This document shows positions 1-11,485 of a DNA stretch of 64,000 bases, piece after piece. Positions within the stretch are counted from its first letter, which is position 1; the number at the start of each line of letters is the position of its first letter. A program made the position numbers and the translations under genes. This stretch comes from Aureispira sp. CCB-E (lineage in GTDB: Bacteria; Bacteroidota; Bacteroidia; Chitinophagales; Saprospiraceae): NCBI RefSeq assembly GCF_031326345.1, contig NZ_CP133671.1, positions 3,720,001 to 3,784,000 on the forward strand, given 5' to 3'. Under the pieces are notes generated by a model that had not been told where the DNA came from, did no database searches, and worked only from the letters and a program-made list of their open reading frames with translations.

Positions 1-239
1 CCATTATGTTCTGGTGAAGCAAGAATAATAGAATCGTATTCTTGTATCAAATCATATAGTTGAGTAATGTTTTGAGGCAGACCAGTTGTTTTTTCGATGT
101 CTTCGCTATAAATAGGAGCATCATAGTCTCTTAGGTCAATAACATCTATCTCTTTTACTAACTTTGCAGCAGCGTGTACCAATCGTTGGTTAATAGAACT
201 TGAGCTGTTGCTTCCTGAAAATGCAAGTATTTTTTTCAT
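1..239 (-). CDS. NADPH-dependent FMN reductase family protein (3' end outside window)
   Basis: The reverse strand reads from an ATG at 239 to the window edge, about 79 residues. The protein begins MKKILAFSGSNSSSSINQ, the phosphate-binding first strand and loop of the flavodoxin-like NADPH:FMN/quinone reductase family. Further on come DLRDYDAPIYSEDIE and IILASPEHNG, where SPEHNG matches the second flavin-contacting loop (usually SPEYN). The expected role is cytoplasmic NAD(P)H-dependent reduction of flavin, quinones or azo compounds. It lies downstream of a MarR regulator on the same strand with a 61 bp gap that carries its own copy of the MarR operator, so the regulator probably controls it. 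The C-terminal half is not visible, so the exact subfamily is open. Confidence 0.85.
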   Translation of the reverse strand, partial: MKKILAFSGSNSSSSINQRLVHAAAKLVKEIDVIDLRDYDAPIYSEDIEKTTGLPQNITQLYDLIQEYDSIILASPEHN

Positions 240-267
240 AATATAGTATTTTAAGTGTTTGTACAAT

Positions 268-283
268 ATTTGTAATTACAGAT
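268..283. promoter_or_regulatory. MarR-type operator, third copy
   Basis: ATTTGTAATTACAGAT differs by one base from the perfect palindrome found twice in front of the MarR gene. It lies between the MarR stop and the flavin reductase start, so the reductase may have its own repressed promoter. I did not find a convincing -7 box here. Binding by the adjacent MarR protein is inferred. Confidence 0.7.
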
Positions 284-300
284 GTTGATTTAAAAAAAAA

Positions 301-750
301 TTATTTTCTTATTTTATCTAATAATAAACTGAGCTGAGTGGCTTCTGCTTCTGTTAAATTCTTTTTTATCGCTTCAGTAGTTTTTATCTCAGATTTGAGT
401 TTTTTTAGCAAAGCAATGCCAGCTGCTGTGATTTTAATATCTACCATTCGTCTATTGGTCGGGTTGGTAGCTCGTTCTACATAACCTAGTTTATCTAGCT
501 TGTCTAGTAGCCGAGTTAGGTCTCCTCGCTTGTTGAGTAAAACTGCCTTAATATCTCCAGGGCAAGCTACATCGGGATATCTTCCATTCAGAATACGTAA
601 AATATTGTAGTGTTGATCATGAATAGAATAAGGTTTTAGTATTGCCAATAATCGGTCACTAAATACATTGCTTGTGAAGTGTAGATTGACAAGTGCTTTT
701 TCCCACTCATTTTCGAATTTCTTTTGTTGTATTGCTTCGTTTATGTCCAT
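301..750 (-). CDS. MarR family transcriptional regulator
   Basis: A 149-residue protein, the usual length for MarR. An N-terminal helical region (about 1-45) is followed by a winged helix-turn-helix: helices around ILRILNGRYPD and LLNKRGDLTRLLDKLDKLGYVER, then the wing NPTNRRMVDIKITAAGIALLKKL. The last helices form the dimer interface. Such proteins repress their own gene and a neighbouring detoxification gene until a small ligand or oxidant binds. Here the downstream neighbour is a flavin reductase, which fits redox or quinone sensing. Two perfect palindromes overlap its promoter and a third lies before the reductase, so autoregulation is very likely. The ligand cannot be read from the sequence. 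Confidence 0.9.
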   Translation of the reverse strand: MDINEAIQQKKFENEWEKALVNLHFTSNVFSDRLLAILKPYSIHDQHYNILRILNGRYPDVACPGDIKAVLLNKRGDLTRLLDKLDKLGYVERATNPTNRRMVDIKITAAGIALLKKLKSEIKTTEAIKKNLTEAEATQLSLLLDKIRK

Positions 751-767
751 ATTTATGTTATTCCGTT

Positions 768-783
768 ATTTGTAATTACAAAT
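768..783. promoter_or_regulatory. MarR operator O1, overlapping the -7 box
   Basis: ATTTGTAATTACAAAT is a perfect 16 bp palindrome. It overlaps the reverse-strand -7 box TACATTTG (786-779) and the predicted start of transcription of the MarR gene. Its centre is 28 bp from that of the second copy. Confidence 0.8.
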
Positions 784-810
784 GTACAATTTTTTATTTG
801 TAATTACAAA
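779..810 (-). promoter_or_regulatory. Promoter of the MarR-flavin reductase pair
   Basis: Read on the reverse strand, TTTG (810-807), a 20 bp spacer and TACATTTG (786-779) match the Bacteroidota -33/-7 consensus. Both boxes lie within the two palindromic operators. Transcription should start near 772, about 20 bases before the MarR ATG. Confidence 0.7.
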
Positions 811-814
811 TAAA
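793..814. promoter_or_regulatory. MarR operator O2, overlapping the -33 box
   Basis: A perfect 22 bp palindrome whose core is the same ATTTGTAATTACAAAT (796-811) as O1. It covers the -33 TTTG of the MarR promoter. Being the longest palindrome of the three, it is the likely high-affinity site. Confidence 0.8.
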
Positions 815-1253
815 TGTGCCTTTTTTCAAAAAAAATGTATTCTCTAAAATAAAAAGGCAGATGGATTATGATTATTTCGAACTTTCTATTTTGAATTATT
901 CTACAGTACTCTGTTTTTTGTCGAAGTATTGCTACCTTAATAACAATAACAGAATCATTTGCTCTAGTTATGCCTTTGTAAATATTTAATTTAGAATTGT
1001 GATGCGTCAACCTAAACAGCATTTATTTGTTCTGTTAATAATTGTAATACTTAGCTACACTACTCAATTCTTTTCATCAATCCTAAATTTCCAAACTTAG
1101 CTTGTTGGTTGGAGTTTTTGATAAAAGATAGCTCAAATTATGTTGGTTTTAAATGTTTTGCCAATTTAAATTGTATCGTGTTGATTATTAGTGTGGTATG
1201 ATTTTATTGTGAAGTAATGATGATTATTGAATTATTATAAAAAAAAATACGCC
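815..1253. other. Intergenic region without recognised gene
   Basis: AT-rich, about 440 bases between the divergent MarR and acyl-CoA oxidase-like genes. A 72-codon reverse reading frame crosses it but has no family resemblance and an atypical composition. I found no promoter of the TAnnTTTG form for the forward gene and no RNA signature. Confidence 0.5.
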
Positions 1254-3554
1254 ATGTTACCCGAAAAGTATTCTCCACAAGTTGCTTCTTTAATTCCTTT
1301 GTTTTATATCGGATGGTCTGATGCGGTGCTAGGACCTAGTGAAATAAAGTTGATACAAAATAAGATTAATAATTTTGACTGGATAAAAGAAAGAGACAAA
1401 CAGCTTTTATTATCATGGATGGATCCAACGAATCCGCCATCAGATAGTCTCCATCAAGAATGGGCAGAAAGTATCCAATCGACCGCTCAAAGCATGAATT
1501 CAGATGGACGACAAACTTTGGTAGATTTGGGAATTGAAATGGCAAAAATACAATCCGATAATCAAACATGGTTGACTCCCAAGGTTGTTGAAGCTTTAAA
1601 AAAACTAGAAGAGGCGATTGGTATTGTTAGCTTAGAATTGCACAGCCACCTTCTAACACAACAACAAATTATAGAAGAAAGAGAAGCGACGCTAAATCAT
1701 TCTAACATTGATGTGAAAGCCTTGCAACACATATTGGATGATGATTATATAGAAATACGAGCCAATGTTTTCAAAATCTTGCACGACCCAATGTTTAATT
1801 TGGAGACCATTCGGAACAAAGAAACGTATAGAGAACATGTATTAAAATGGGTACACCTACTTGCTGAACAAGGATACGGTGCATTGCATTTTCCTAAAGA
1901 ATATGGTGGCATTGACGACATGGGAGCTTATGCAGCTGTATTTGAAACGTTAGGTTATCACGATTTGAGTTTGGTAGTAAAGTTTGGGGTACAGTTTGGA
2001 TTATGGGGTGGTTCTGTCTTGTGGTTGGGTACTGAAAAACACCACAAGCGTTATTTGAATGATATTGGGACAATGAAACTGCCTGGATGTTTTGCCATGA
2101 CAGAGACTGGACATGGATCAAATGTTCGAGATTGTGAAACAACGGCGACTTATGACCCTGTTAGGGATGAAATTATTATCAATTCTCCAACGCTGTCTTC
2201 TGGAAAGGATTATATAGGCAATGCAGCAGCGCATGGTCAGATGGCTTCGGTTTTTGCTCAATTGATTGTCGATGGCAAAAATCACGGGGTACATGCTATA
2301 TTGGTAGATATTCGAGATGAAGAAGGAAATATAGCGCCTGGAGTTAGTATTGAAGATTGTGCGTATAAATTGGGGTTAAATGGTGTTGATAATGGTCGTA
2401 TTTGGTTCGACCAAGTTCGAGTACCTCGTTTCAATTTATTGAATCGATTTGGGAATATAGACGAACACGGGATCTATTCGAGTCCAATAGAGAAAGAGTC
2501 AAAGCGATTTTTTACGATGTTAGGTACTTTGGTTGGAGGGCGTATGTGCGTGCCTAGAGCGGGTTTAAGTGCTGCTAAAGCAAGTTTGACAATTGCCATT
2601 CGGTATGCTTTGAAACGGAGGCAATTTGGTGAAGATGGTAAGCCCGAAATGCTTATTATGGATTATCCTTCGCATCAACGTCGATTAATGCCTCCTTTGG
2701 CAAAAGCATATGCTTTAGATTTTGCTTTGACGTATCTAACAGATCGTTTTTCAAATCGAACAGAGGAAGATATGCGAGAAATAGAAACCTTAGCAGCGGG
2801 TTTAAAATCTGTCGCAACTTGGTATACGACCAAAACAATTCAAGAGTGCCGAGAGGCTTGTGGGGGAAAAGGCTATTTGGCTGAAAATCGTTTTGCTGAT
2901 TTTAAAGCAGACTCAGATATTTTTACCACCTTTGAAGGAGATAATACGGTGCTCATGCAATTGGTGGCAAAAGGAGTGTTGGGCGATTTTAACAAAGAGA
3001 TTGTTAGTGGCGGGTTGCTAGGAATGGTCAATTTTGCCTCGGAGCGTTTTATTGCAACGATTCGAGAAAAGAACTTTGTCAATACTCACAACACCGACGA
3101 AGGCCATCTCAAAGACCCTACTTTTCAGTTAGATGCTTTTGTTTATAGAGAACGAGATTTAATGGTTTCGGTAGGACAGCGTTTGCGGAAATTTATCAAG
3201 CGAGGTATTCCTTCCTATCAAGCCTTTCTGCGTTGTCAGACGCATATGATAGAGGTCGCTCATGCTTATATTGATCGTATTATCTTGGAGCAGTTTTTAG
3301 CACAAATTGAGGGTTGTGAAGATGCTGCACTCAAAAAAACATTAAAAATGCTTTGCGATCTATATGCATTGCATACCATAGAAGAAAATAAAGGATGGTA
3401 CTTGGAACAAGGCTGTATGTCTGGTGCTAAAACGAGAGCAATTAGAAGGGTAGTAGACAAGCTCTGTAAGGAAGTTCGCAACGATGCTTTTGCGCTGGTG
3501 GAAGCATTTGGTATTCCTGATGCTTGTCTCGCGGCACCCATTGCTGTTTTTTAG
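1254..3554 (+). CDS. Acyl-CoA dehydrogenase/oxidase family protein (ACOX-like)
   Basis: The protein has 766 residues from the ATG at 1254; a TTG at 1227 in the same frame would add nine residues. The flavin and substrate-binding core is clear: FAMTETGHGSNVRDCETTATYD (from about residue 280), CREACGGKGY (about 531-540) and FEGDNTVLMQL (from about 559). The Glu in EGDN is the catalytic base of peroxisomal acyl-CoA oxidases, and overall length and the long helical C-terminus also match oxidases rather than the 380-residue dehydrogenases. It should catalyse the first, FAD-dependent step of fatty acid beta-oxidation. The first 100 or so residues (from LIPLFYIGWSDAVLGPSEI) are an extra helical segment that faintly resembles TerB domains. 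Whether the electron acceptor is oxygen or an electron-transfer flavoprotein cannot be told. Confidence 0.88.
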   Translation: MLPEKYSPQVASLIPLFYIGWSDAVLGPSEIKLIQNKINNFDWIKERDKQLLLSWMDPTNPPSDSLHQEWAESIQSTAQSMNSDGRQTLVDLGIEMAKIQSDNQTWLTPKVVEALKKLEEAIGIVSLELHSHLLTQQQIIEEREATLNHSNIDVKALQHILDDDYIEIRANVFKILHDPMFNLETIRNKETYREHVLKWVHLLAEQGYGALHFPKEYGGIDDMGAYAAVFETLGYHDLSLVVKFGVQFGLWGGSVLWLGTEKHHKRYLNDIGTMKLPGCFAMTETGHGSNVRDCETTATYDPVRDEIIINSPTLSSGKDYIGNAAAHGQMASVFAQLIVDGKNHGVHAILVDIRDEEGNIAPGVSIEDCAYKLGLNGVDNGRIWFDQVRVPRFNLLNRFGNIDEHGIYSSPIEKESKRFFTMLGTLVGGRMCVPRAGLSAAKASLTIAIRYALKRRQFGEDGKPEMLIMDYPSHQRRLMPPLAKAYALDFALTYLTDRFSNRTEEDMREIETLAAGLKSVATWYTTKTIQECREACGGKGYLAENRFADFKADSDIFTTFEGDNTVLMQLVAKGVLGDFNKEIVSGGLLGMVNFASERFIATIREKNFVNTHNTDEGHLKDPTFQLDAFVYRERDLMVSVGQRLRKFIKRGIPSYQAFLRCQTHMIEVAHAYIDRIILEQFLAQIEGCEDAALKKTLKMLCDLYALHTIEENKGWYLEQGCMSGAKTRAIRRVVDKLCKEVRNDAFALVEAFGIPDACLAAPIAVF

Positions 3555-3599
3555 AGGGGTAGAGTAGGCGTTAATTATAATGAATAATCAAAAAATAGA

Positions 3600-4064
3600 A
3601 TGAATTATACCATAAGAAAGGCAACAGAAAATGATTTTGAAGCCATATTAGGACTTATCAAAGAGTTGGCAGCCTTTGAGAATGCCCCTGAAAAAGTATT
3701 CAATACGGTCGAGCAAATGAAGGAGGAACAGGAGTTGTTTCAGTGCTATGTTGTAGAGTTGGATGATCGTAAAATTATAGGCATGGCATTGTATTATTTT
3801 GCCTATTATACTTGGGTGGGGAAATCTTTGTACTTAGATGACTTGTATGTTAAGAAAGCTTATCGTGGTCATGGAATTGGTTCCGAATTATTAGAATTGC
3901 TTTTTGAAGCTGCGAAGGAAAATAATTGTAAACGAGTACGTTGGCAAGTGTTAAACTGGAATGAGTCTGCTATTGCGTTGTACAAAAAATGCGGTGCAGA
4001 TATTGATAATGAATGGAGTAATTGTGATTTTGATGTAAATCAAATTCATGCCTTTAAGATTTAG
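3600..4064 (+). CDS. GNAT N-acetyltransferase, spermidine/thialysine acetyltransferase-like
   Basis: A 154-residue single GNAT domain. The acetyl-CoA pyrophosphate-binding motif is YRGHGIGSELLE (from residue 86), preceded by the strand LYLDDLYVKKA and followed by VRWQVLNWNESAIALYKKCGA. The stretches IKELAAFE, ALYYFAYYTWVGKSLYLDDLYV and the WNESAIALYKKCGA block are the pattern of the SSAT/thialysine acetyltransferase group, which acetylates polyamines or amino-acid side-chain amines. It is cytoplasmic, with no signal sequence. It follows the acyl-CoA oxidase-like gene by 45 bases on the same strand and may be co-transcribed. The family call is firm, the substrate is inferred. Confidence 0.9.
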   Translation: MNYTIRKATENDFEAILGLIKELAAFENAPEKVFNTVEQMKEEQELFQCYVVELDDRKIIGMALYYFAYYTWVGKSLYLDDLYVKKAYRGHGIGSELLELLFEAAKENNCKRVRWQVLNWNESAIALYKKCGADIDNEWSNCDFDVNQIHAFKI

Positions 4065-4190
4065 TGTTATAACTAAGGAATTTTTAACACTCAAGTCGGA
4101 GTGAAGTGTATGTTGTTGATAATTATGTTGTTGTAGGCTAGGGCTGTGTTGGTGATGGCAAGCGAAATAGAGATGTTACAAAAAGGCTTG

Positions 4191-4221
4191 TTGTTAATAT
4201 ATGTTTTTTTGTTTACTTTTG
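4191..4221 (+). promoter_or_regulatory. Promoter of the delta-60 T9SS gene
   Basis: TTG (4191-4193), a 20 bp spacer and TACTTTTG (4214-4221) fit the Bacteroidota consensus. Transcription would start near 4228, leaving a leader of about 108 bases before the ATG at 4336. Confidence 0.65.
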
Positions 4222-4335
4222 GGGGCTTTAAAATTAAGAGCTTATTAATTACTTTGATAGGACAGCAAGATTCTTATTGCTTGTGCTTCAAAGGTTTTAG
4301 TTCCTAAGAAAACGTTAATCACCAAAACAAACAAA

Positions 4336-6453
4336 ATGAAAACAATACAACTCATTTTATTATCTTTTTTATGTTCAAACCTTATTGCGCAGCAAGCGGG
4401 AAGCCTTGATCCAAGTTTTGGCATAGGCGGAAAAGTAGTTACTTCAATTACAAATGGCTTAGACCAAGCTCATGGTGTTGCTATTCAAACCAATGGGAAA
4501 ATCGTAGTAGCAGGTAATTCTAGTAGCTTGATTACAGGCAAAGATTTTGTTTGCGCTCGATATAATACGAATGGCACACTTGATAGCACTTTTGGAAATG
4601 GAGGAATCGTGACAACTGATTTGCAAATAGGCAGTGAGGATGTCGCATATGATTTGGTTATCCAAACCAATGGGAAAATTATTTTGGCAGGATCTAGTGA
4701 TAATGGAACCAAAAAAGATGCTGCATTAGTTCGTTATAATACCAATGGTTCTATTGATAGTACTTTTGGTACAAATGGGATTGTTATCAGTACCTTTGTT
4801 TCTAACCAACAAGATGAAATTAAAGTTGTCAAAATTCATGCATTGACTGGAAATATTATAGTGGGAGGAAATACTGAAATTTCTTCTAACGAAGCAAAGC
4901 CTATTGTAGCACGTTACCTGTCTACAGGAAATTTGGATTTGACCTTTGGAGTTCAACAACTGCCAATTGGTACAACTTTAGGTAATACTTATTATTTGTG
5001 TATTGAGGATTTGGAAGTTCGACCTAATGGAAAAATAGTAGCGGCAGGATGGAGAGATATTGTATCGTCTTCAAGGTACTCCGATTTCTATGCTGCCCGC
5101 ATCAATTCTAATGGAACAATGGACAATACTTTTTCAGCAGATGGTGTTATGTCGTATGATTATGGAGGGAGTATAGATGGTAGAGATCAAGATCGTGCCT
5201 ATTCTGTATCCATTCGCCCTGATGGTGATATACTTTTGATCGGAACGAGTCATCAAAGTTTGGCTTTGGATAAATTTTCTTTGGTAGAGCTGGACGATGC
5301 AGGGGGAATTAAAGGCCCTAAAACACGAAAAGATGTTGGAAATTTGTATGACGTAGCCTATGGTTTTGCAGAAGATAACAATGGTCAATTTATTTTAGCA
5401 GGATCAAGTGGATATACTTCTAAGGAATTTACAATTGTTAGAACTTTGGAATCTAGTAATTATGATTTGGATGTTTCCTTTGGCAACGGGGGAGTTGTAC
5501 ATACTTCTTTTAACAACAATTCAATTAGTGAAAGCTTTGACGTGCTTGTTCAGCCTGCTGACAACAAAATTGTTGCTGTTGGATATACAGGAAATGATCT
5601 TGCAATAGCAAGATATTTGGGAACAGATATTCCTCAGTTGGACTCTTTTCAATTGACCTCACCTGCGAATCTGGCAACCGAGCAAAGTTACAGCACCTTA
5701 CCTTTGGTTTGGACGACTGCCTTTGGAGCTACTTCTTATGAAATAGACGTAGATACATTGCCAAGCTTTGCGACAGCTCAAACGTATACGAGTTCAAATA
5801 CAAATATAGGATTAAGTGGTCTGTTGTCTAGCACAAAGTATTATTGGAGAGTACGTGCAACAGATGGTACTTCATGGGGGCAATATAGCGCTGTATGGTG
5901 CTTTACAACAAATTCATTGGATAACTTTAATTTGATAGCACCAGCTGATTTAGCAACCAATCAAGTGTATGTGAATTTAGTATTTGATTGGACAACAGCT
6001 GTGGGAGCTTCTTCTTATGAAATGTTGATTGATTCCAGTGCTACTTTTGCTAGTAATCCACAAACATATACTGCTTCTAGTTCTACATGGACTGTAAACA
6101 ACCTTCAACCTAAAACAGAATATTTCTGGAAAGTTAGAGCATTAAATGGGACAACTGCTGGTCCGTGGAGTTCGACATGGAGCTTTAGAACAGAAGATCT
6201 TAACTCAATATCGAAACTGCTCCAATTACAACTAAATATTTATCCTAACCCAACAAATACAGATTTGTATTTAGAACTTCCTAAATCTTTGAATAGCTCT
6301 ACTTATAGAGTTGTGGGAATTACGGGCGAAATTGTTAAAGAAGGTAGGATAGATCAACCAATTATAAAAATAAATCTAGAAGATATCCTGCCAGGAATGT
6401 ATTTCTTAGATGTCGATCATATTGTTGGTCAACCATTTCAAATTATACGATAA
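4336..6453 (+). CDS. Secreted delta-60 repeat and fibronectin-III-like protein with T9SS sorting domain
   Basis: A 705-residue exported protein. Residues 1-19 are a signal peptide ending in LIAQ. Residues 20-430 hold delta-60 repeats, seen as recurring DPSFGIGGKVVT, DSTFGNGGIVTTD and DNTFSADGVM units with NGKIVVAG-like strands, which form a beta-propeller-like structure. Two fibronectin-III-like repeats follow at about 435-625, each with a YYWRVRATDGTSWGQYS or YFWKVRALNGTTAGPWS strand. The last 80 residues (LNIYPNPTNTDLYLELP to the end) are a type A T9SS sorting domain, which directs export across the outer membrane and is normally cleaved there. It probably ends on the cell surface or outside. 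The ligand is unknown. It is a single transcription unit, flanked by its own promoter and terminator. Confidence 0.9.
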   Translation: MKTIQLILLSFLCSNLIAQQAGSLDPSFGIGGKVVTSITNGLDQAHGVAIQTNGKIVVAGNSSSLITGKDFVCARYNTNGTLDSTFGNGGIVTTDLQIGSEDVAYDLVIQTNGKIILAGSSDNGTKKDAALVRYNTNGSIDSTFGTNGIVISTFVSNQQDEIKVVKIHALTGNIIVGGNTEISSNEAKPIVARYLSTGNLDLTFGVQQLPIGTTLGNTYYLCIEDLEVRPNGKIVAAGWRDIVSSSRYSDFYAARINSNGTMDNTFSADGVMSYDYGGSIDGRDQDRAYSVSIRPDGDILLIGTSHQSLALDKFSLVELDDAGGIKGPKTRKDVGNLYDVAYGFAEDNNGQFILAGSSGYTSKEFTIVRTLESSNYDLDVSFGNGGVVHTSFNNNSISESFDVLVQPADNKIVAVGYTGNDLAIARYLGTDIPQLDSFQLTSPANLATEQSYSTLPLVWTTAFGATSYEIDVDTLPSFATAQTYTSSNTNIGLSGLLSSTKYYWRVRATDGTSWGQYSAVWCFTTNSLDNFNLIAPADLATNQVYVNLVFDWTTAVGASSYEMLIDSSATFASNPQTYTASSSTWTVNNLQPKTEYFWKVRALNGTTAGPWSSTWSFRTEDLNSISKLLQLQLNIYPNPTNTDLYLELPKSLNSSTYRVVGITGEIVKEGRIDQPIIKINLEDILPGMYFLDVDHIVGQPFQIIR

Positions 6454-6511
6454 TGATAAAAAAGTTCATGTTTAATTAGAGTTTGAACTTCAGTGTAACT
6501 AATTTAGGTAG

Positions 6512-6546
6512 GAGCAGAACAACATTATTGTCGTTCTGCTCTTTTT
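6512..6546 (+). terminator. Rho-independent terminator
   Basis: GAGCAGAACAACA and TGTCGTTCTGCTC form a 13 bp stem with one mismatch, closed by a short AT loop and followed by TTTTT. It ends the delta-60 T9SS gene and separates it from the beta-galactosidase gene. Confidence 0.85.
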
Positions 6547-6550
6547 ATAG

Positions 6551-9799
<3,249 letters not shown>

Positions 9800-9860
9800 A
9801 AGTTGTCTAGTTCGGTATGATTTTGAGTTCTTGTTGTAATCGCTCATTGAATACCATCAA

Positions 9861-10397
9861 TTAATCTCGACTCAGTTGGAGTAATGTTTCCGCTTCTTGC
9901 TCCCTATAGACAAATGTTCTAGTGCACTGATTGGTCCAATAACTGTTGGGGAGTTGGAGTGCTTTTAAATTCGTAAAAGAAGTATAGTTGTAAAGATAGT
10001 TGTTGTAAATGCTGGCGTAGATGGTAAAATCTTCCCCAACTTTAAACCATGTAAAACCACAAGCCGCCCCCGAACGAGGAGTAAAAATGATAAGGGTATC
10101 GTTTATATTTTCTCCTTTGTAAACCTTGGTGCGCTTTATACTTACTTTTTGAATGATTGCATTATCAAAAAAGGCTGCATTGGGATGCCGTTGCTGATAC
10201 TCTTTTCGAACCTGCATTCTTTTGTCAGAAGTGACCGTTTCCCACAAAGAAACGTTTTCTATTTGAATGACGGTGCCTGAAAAAATAACTTGCGTCATAA
10301 AATAAGCATCCTCGATAGAGGGAATTTCTGCACAGCTACAAGCCAATGAAGCTTTAAAGAAATAGAAACAGGCAATGAATGTTAATAAAGTTCTCAT
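9861..10397 (-). CDS. Secreted Cys-rich protein, TIMP/netrin-like fold suspected
   Basis: A 178-residue protein with an N-terminal signal peptide (MRTLLTFIACFYFFKASLA) followed at once by CSCAEIPSIEDAYFMTQVIFSGTV. A Cys-x-Cys at the mature N-terminus followed by a strand VIFSGTVIQIE is the pattern of bacterial proteins with a tissue-inhibitor-of-metalloproteinase or netrin-like (NTR) barrel. Other cysteines occur at SGAACGFTW and WTNQCTRTF and could pair. In this fold the Cys-x-Cys N-terminus can chelate the zinc of a target metalloprotease, but that role is inference here. It lies 23 bases after the DUF1152 gene on the same strand and converges on the beta-galactosidase gene. Confidence 0.7.
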   Translation of the reverse strand: MRTLLTFIACFYFFKASLACSCAEIPSIEDAYFMTQVIFSGTVIQIENVSLWETVTSDKRMQVRKEYQQRHPNAAFFDNAIIQKVSIKRTKVYKGENINDTLIIFTPRSGAACGFTWFKVGEDFTIYASIYNNYLYNYTSFTNLKALQLPNSYWTNQCTRTFVYREQEAETLLQLSRD

Positions 10398-10420
10398 TTT
10401 GAAGAGGAGTAATTGTTTTA

Positions 10421-11386
10421 TTAAATGGGAAGCTGTTTGTAAGGTCTTGTCTGTTTTAAACCACTTCTATATTGAGCTAACTTTTTATTAAAATCACCCA
10501 TCGTAACAGAATCTTTTACGGCTTCTAGATACTCTATTTTGCTAGCTAGAGCATTTAATTCAAAGCACCAATAAATTGTCATCAAAGGATTAATCCAAAG
10601 TTCACTTCCTATAGTTCTGGTCGTAGCATGAATATTTCCATAGGCTCCTTGTAGAGCACTTACGATAGAATTGGAGACAATACTAGGAGCTTGGGGCATT
10701 TGTTGGTTGGCAAAATGAACGGCCTTAATGTAATGCTGTGCCTCTGGCATTTCTTGTGTGAGCTGAAATAAGCCCAAATAACCACCCTCTTTGGCGAGTG
10801 CCGCAACATTTTCTAAGAAGCGAAAGTGAGATACCCCATGAAAATGGTCGATGCCAAAACCAATACTAGCGAGCAATTGAGTTGGAATACCACTTTCTTG
10901 AACGGCTGCAATTGTGCACATATCTTCTTGAGGGGTACCCAAGAGTTCTTCGTCTCCGAAGAGTACACTATCCGTGCCTCCATCTACCAAAAGGACGCTA
11001 TCAATTTGATGTTTCTTTTGTAAGTAGATGTACGCCTCTTTTAGAGGTTGGACTCCCATTCTATCAAAGGCATACAATGCGGGAAACTCTTTTTGTTGGG
11101 CTAGCCATTGTTTTAAAAATTTTTCAGGAAAATAATTTCGCCCTGATTGATCTATATCCTTAGCTTCTATTTGATAACATTTGGAGCAGACTTCTTTCGC
11201 TGTTGTGTGATCCAGCCATGTAAAAGAAAAATTGGCTAATGTTACGGTTTTGCCTAATTGTTTAAGCGCAAAATAAAGTGGAATGCCAGCGTAAATATCA
11301 AAGCCCCCACCAGCACCTGCTAGTAAAATATGTTGGCTATTTTCTAAAGCTTGAAATAAGGGGATTTTAGTTAATGAATGGTTCAT
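10421..11386 (-). CDS. DUF1152 domain protein
   Basis: A 321-residue cytoplasmic protein. The N-terminal ILLAGAGGGFDIYAGIPLYFALKQLG is a glycine-rich nucleotide-binding-like loop typical of DUF1152, and VLLVDGGTDSVLFGDEELLGTPQED with SIGFGIDHFHGVSH are the other conserved blocks of the family. DUF1152 proteins have no settled function; the fold suggests a Rossmann-like ligand-binding enzyme. A CSKC motif (VCSKCYQIEA) stands near residue 68. It may form a unit with the flanking reverse-strand genes, 99 bases after one and 23 bases before the other, but their functions do not obviously connect. Confidence 0.8.
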   Translation of the reverse strand: MNHSLTKIPLFQALENSQHILLAGAGGGFDIYAGIPLYFALKQLGKTVTLANFSFTWLDHTTAKEVCSKCYQIEAKDIDQSGRNYFPEKFLKQWLAQQKEFPALYAFDRMGVQPLKEAYIYLQKKHQIDSVLLVDGGTDSVLFGDEELLGTPQEDMCTIAAVQESGIPTQLLASIGFGIDHFHGVSHFRFLENVAALAKEGGYLGLFQLTQEMPEAQHYIKAVHFANQQMPQAPSIVSNSIVSALQGAYGNIHATTRTIGSELWINPLMTIYWCFELNALASKIEYLEAVKDSVTMGDFNKKLAQYRSGLKQTRPYKQLPI

Positions 11387-11485
11387 GGGTTTTGTTTTAT
11401 AGTTTATAAATTTGATGAGAAAAATGCGTAAGGTACTGTTCTACGTTGCTTTTCTGAGCAAAAAATCATTGTTAACCAGTTTCCA

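Noticed and set aside
804-1022. 72-codon reverse reading frame after the MarR operators
   Set aside because: No family resemblance, biased composition and overlap with the operator region; no promoter or partner.
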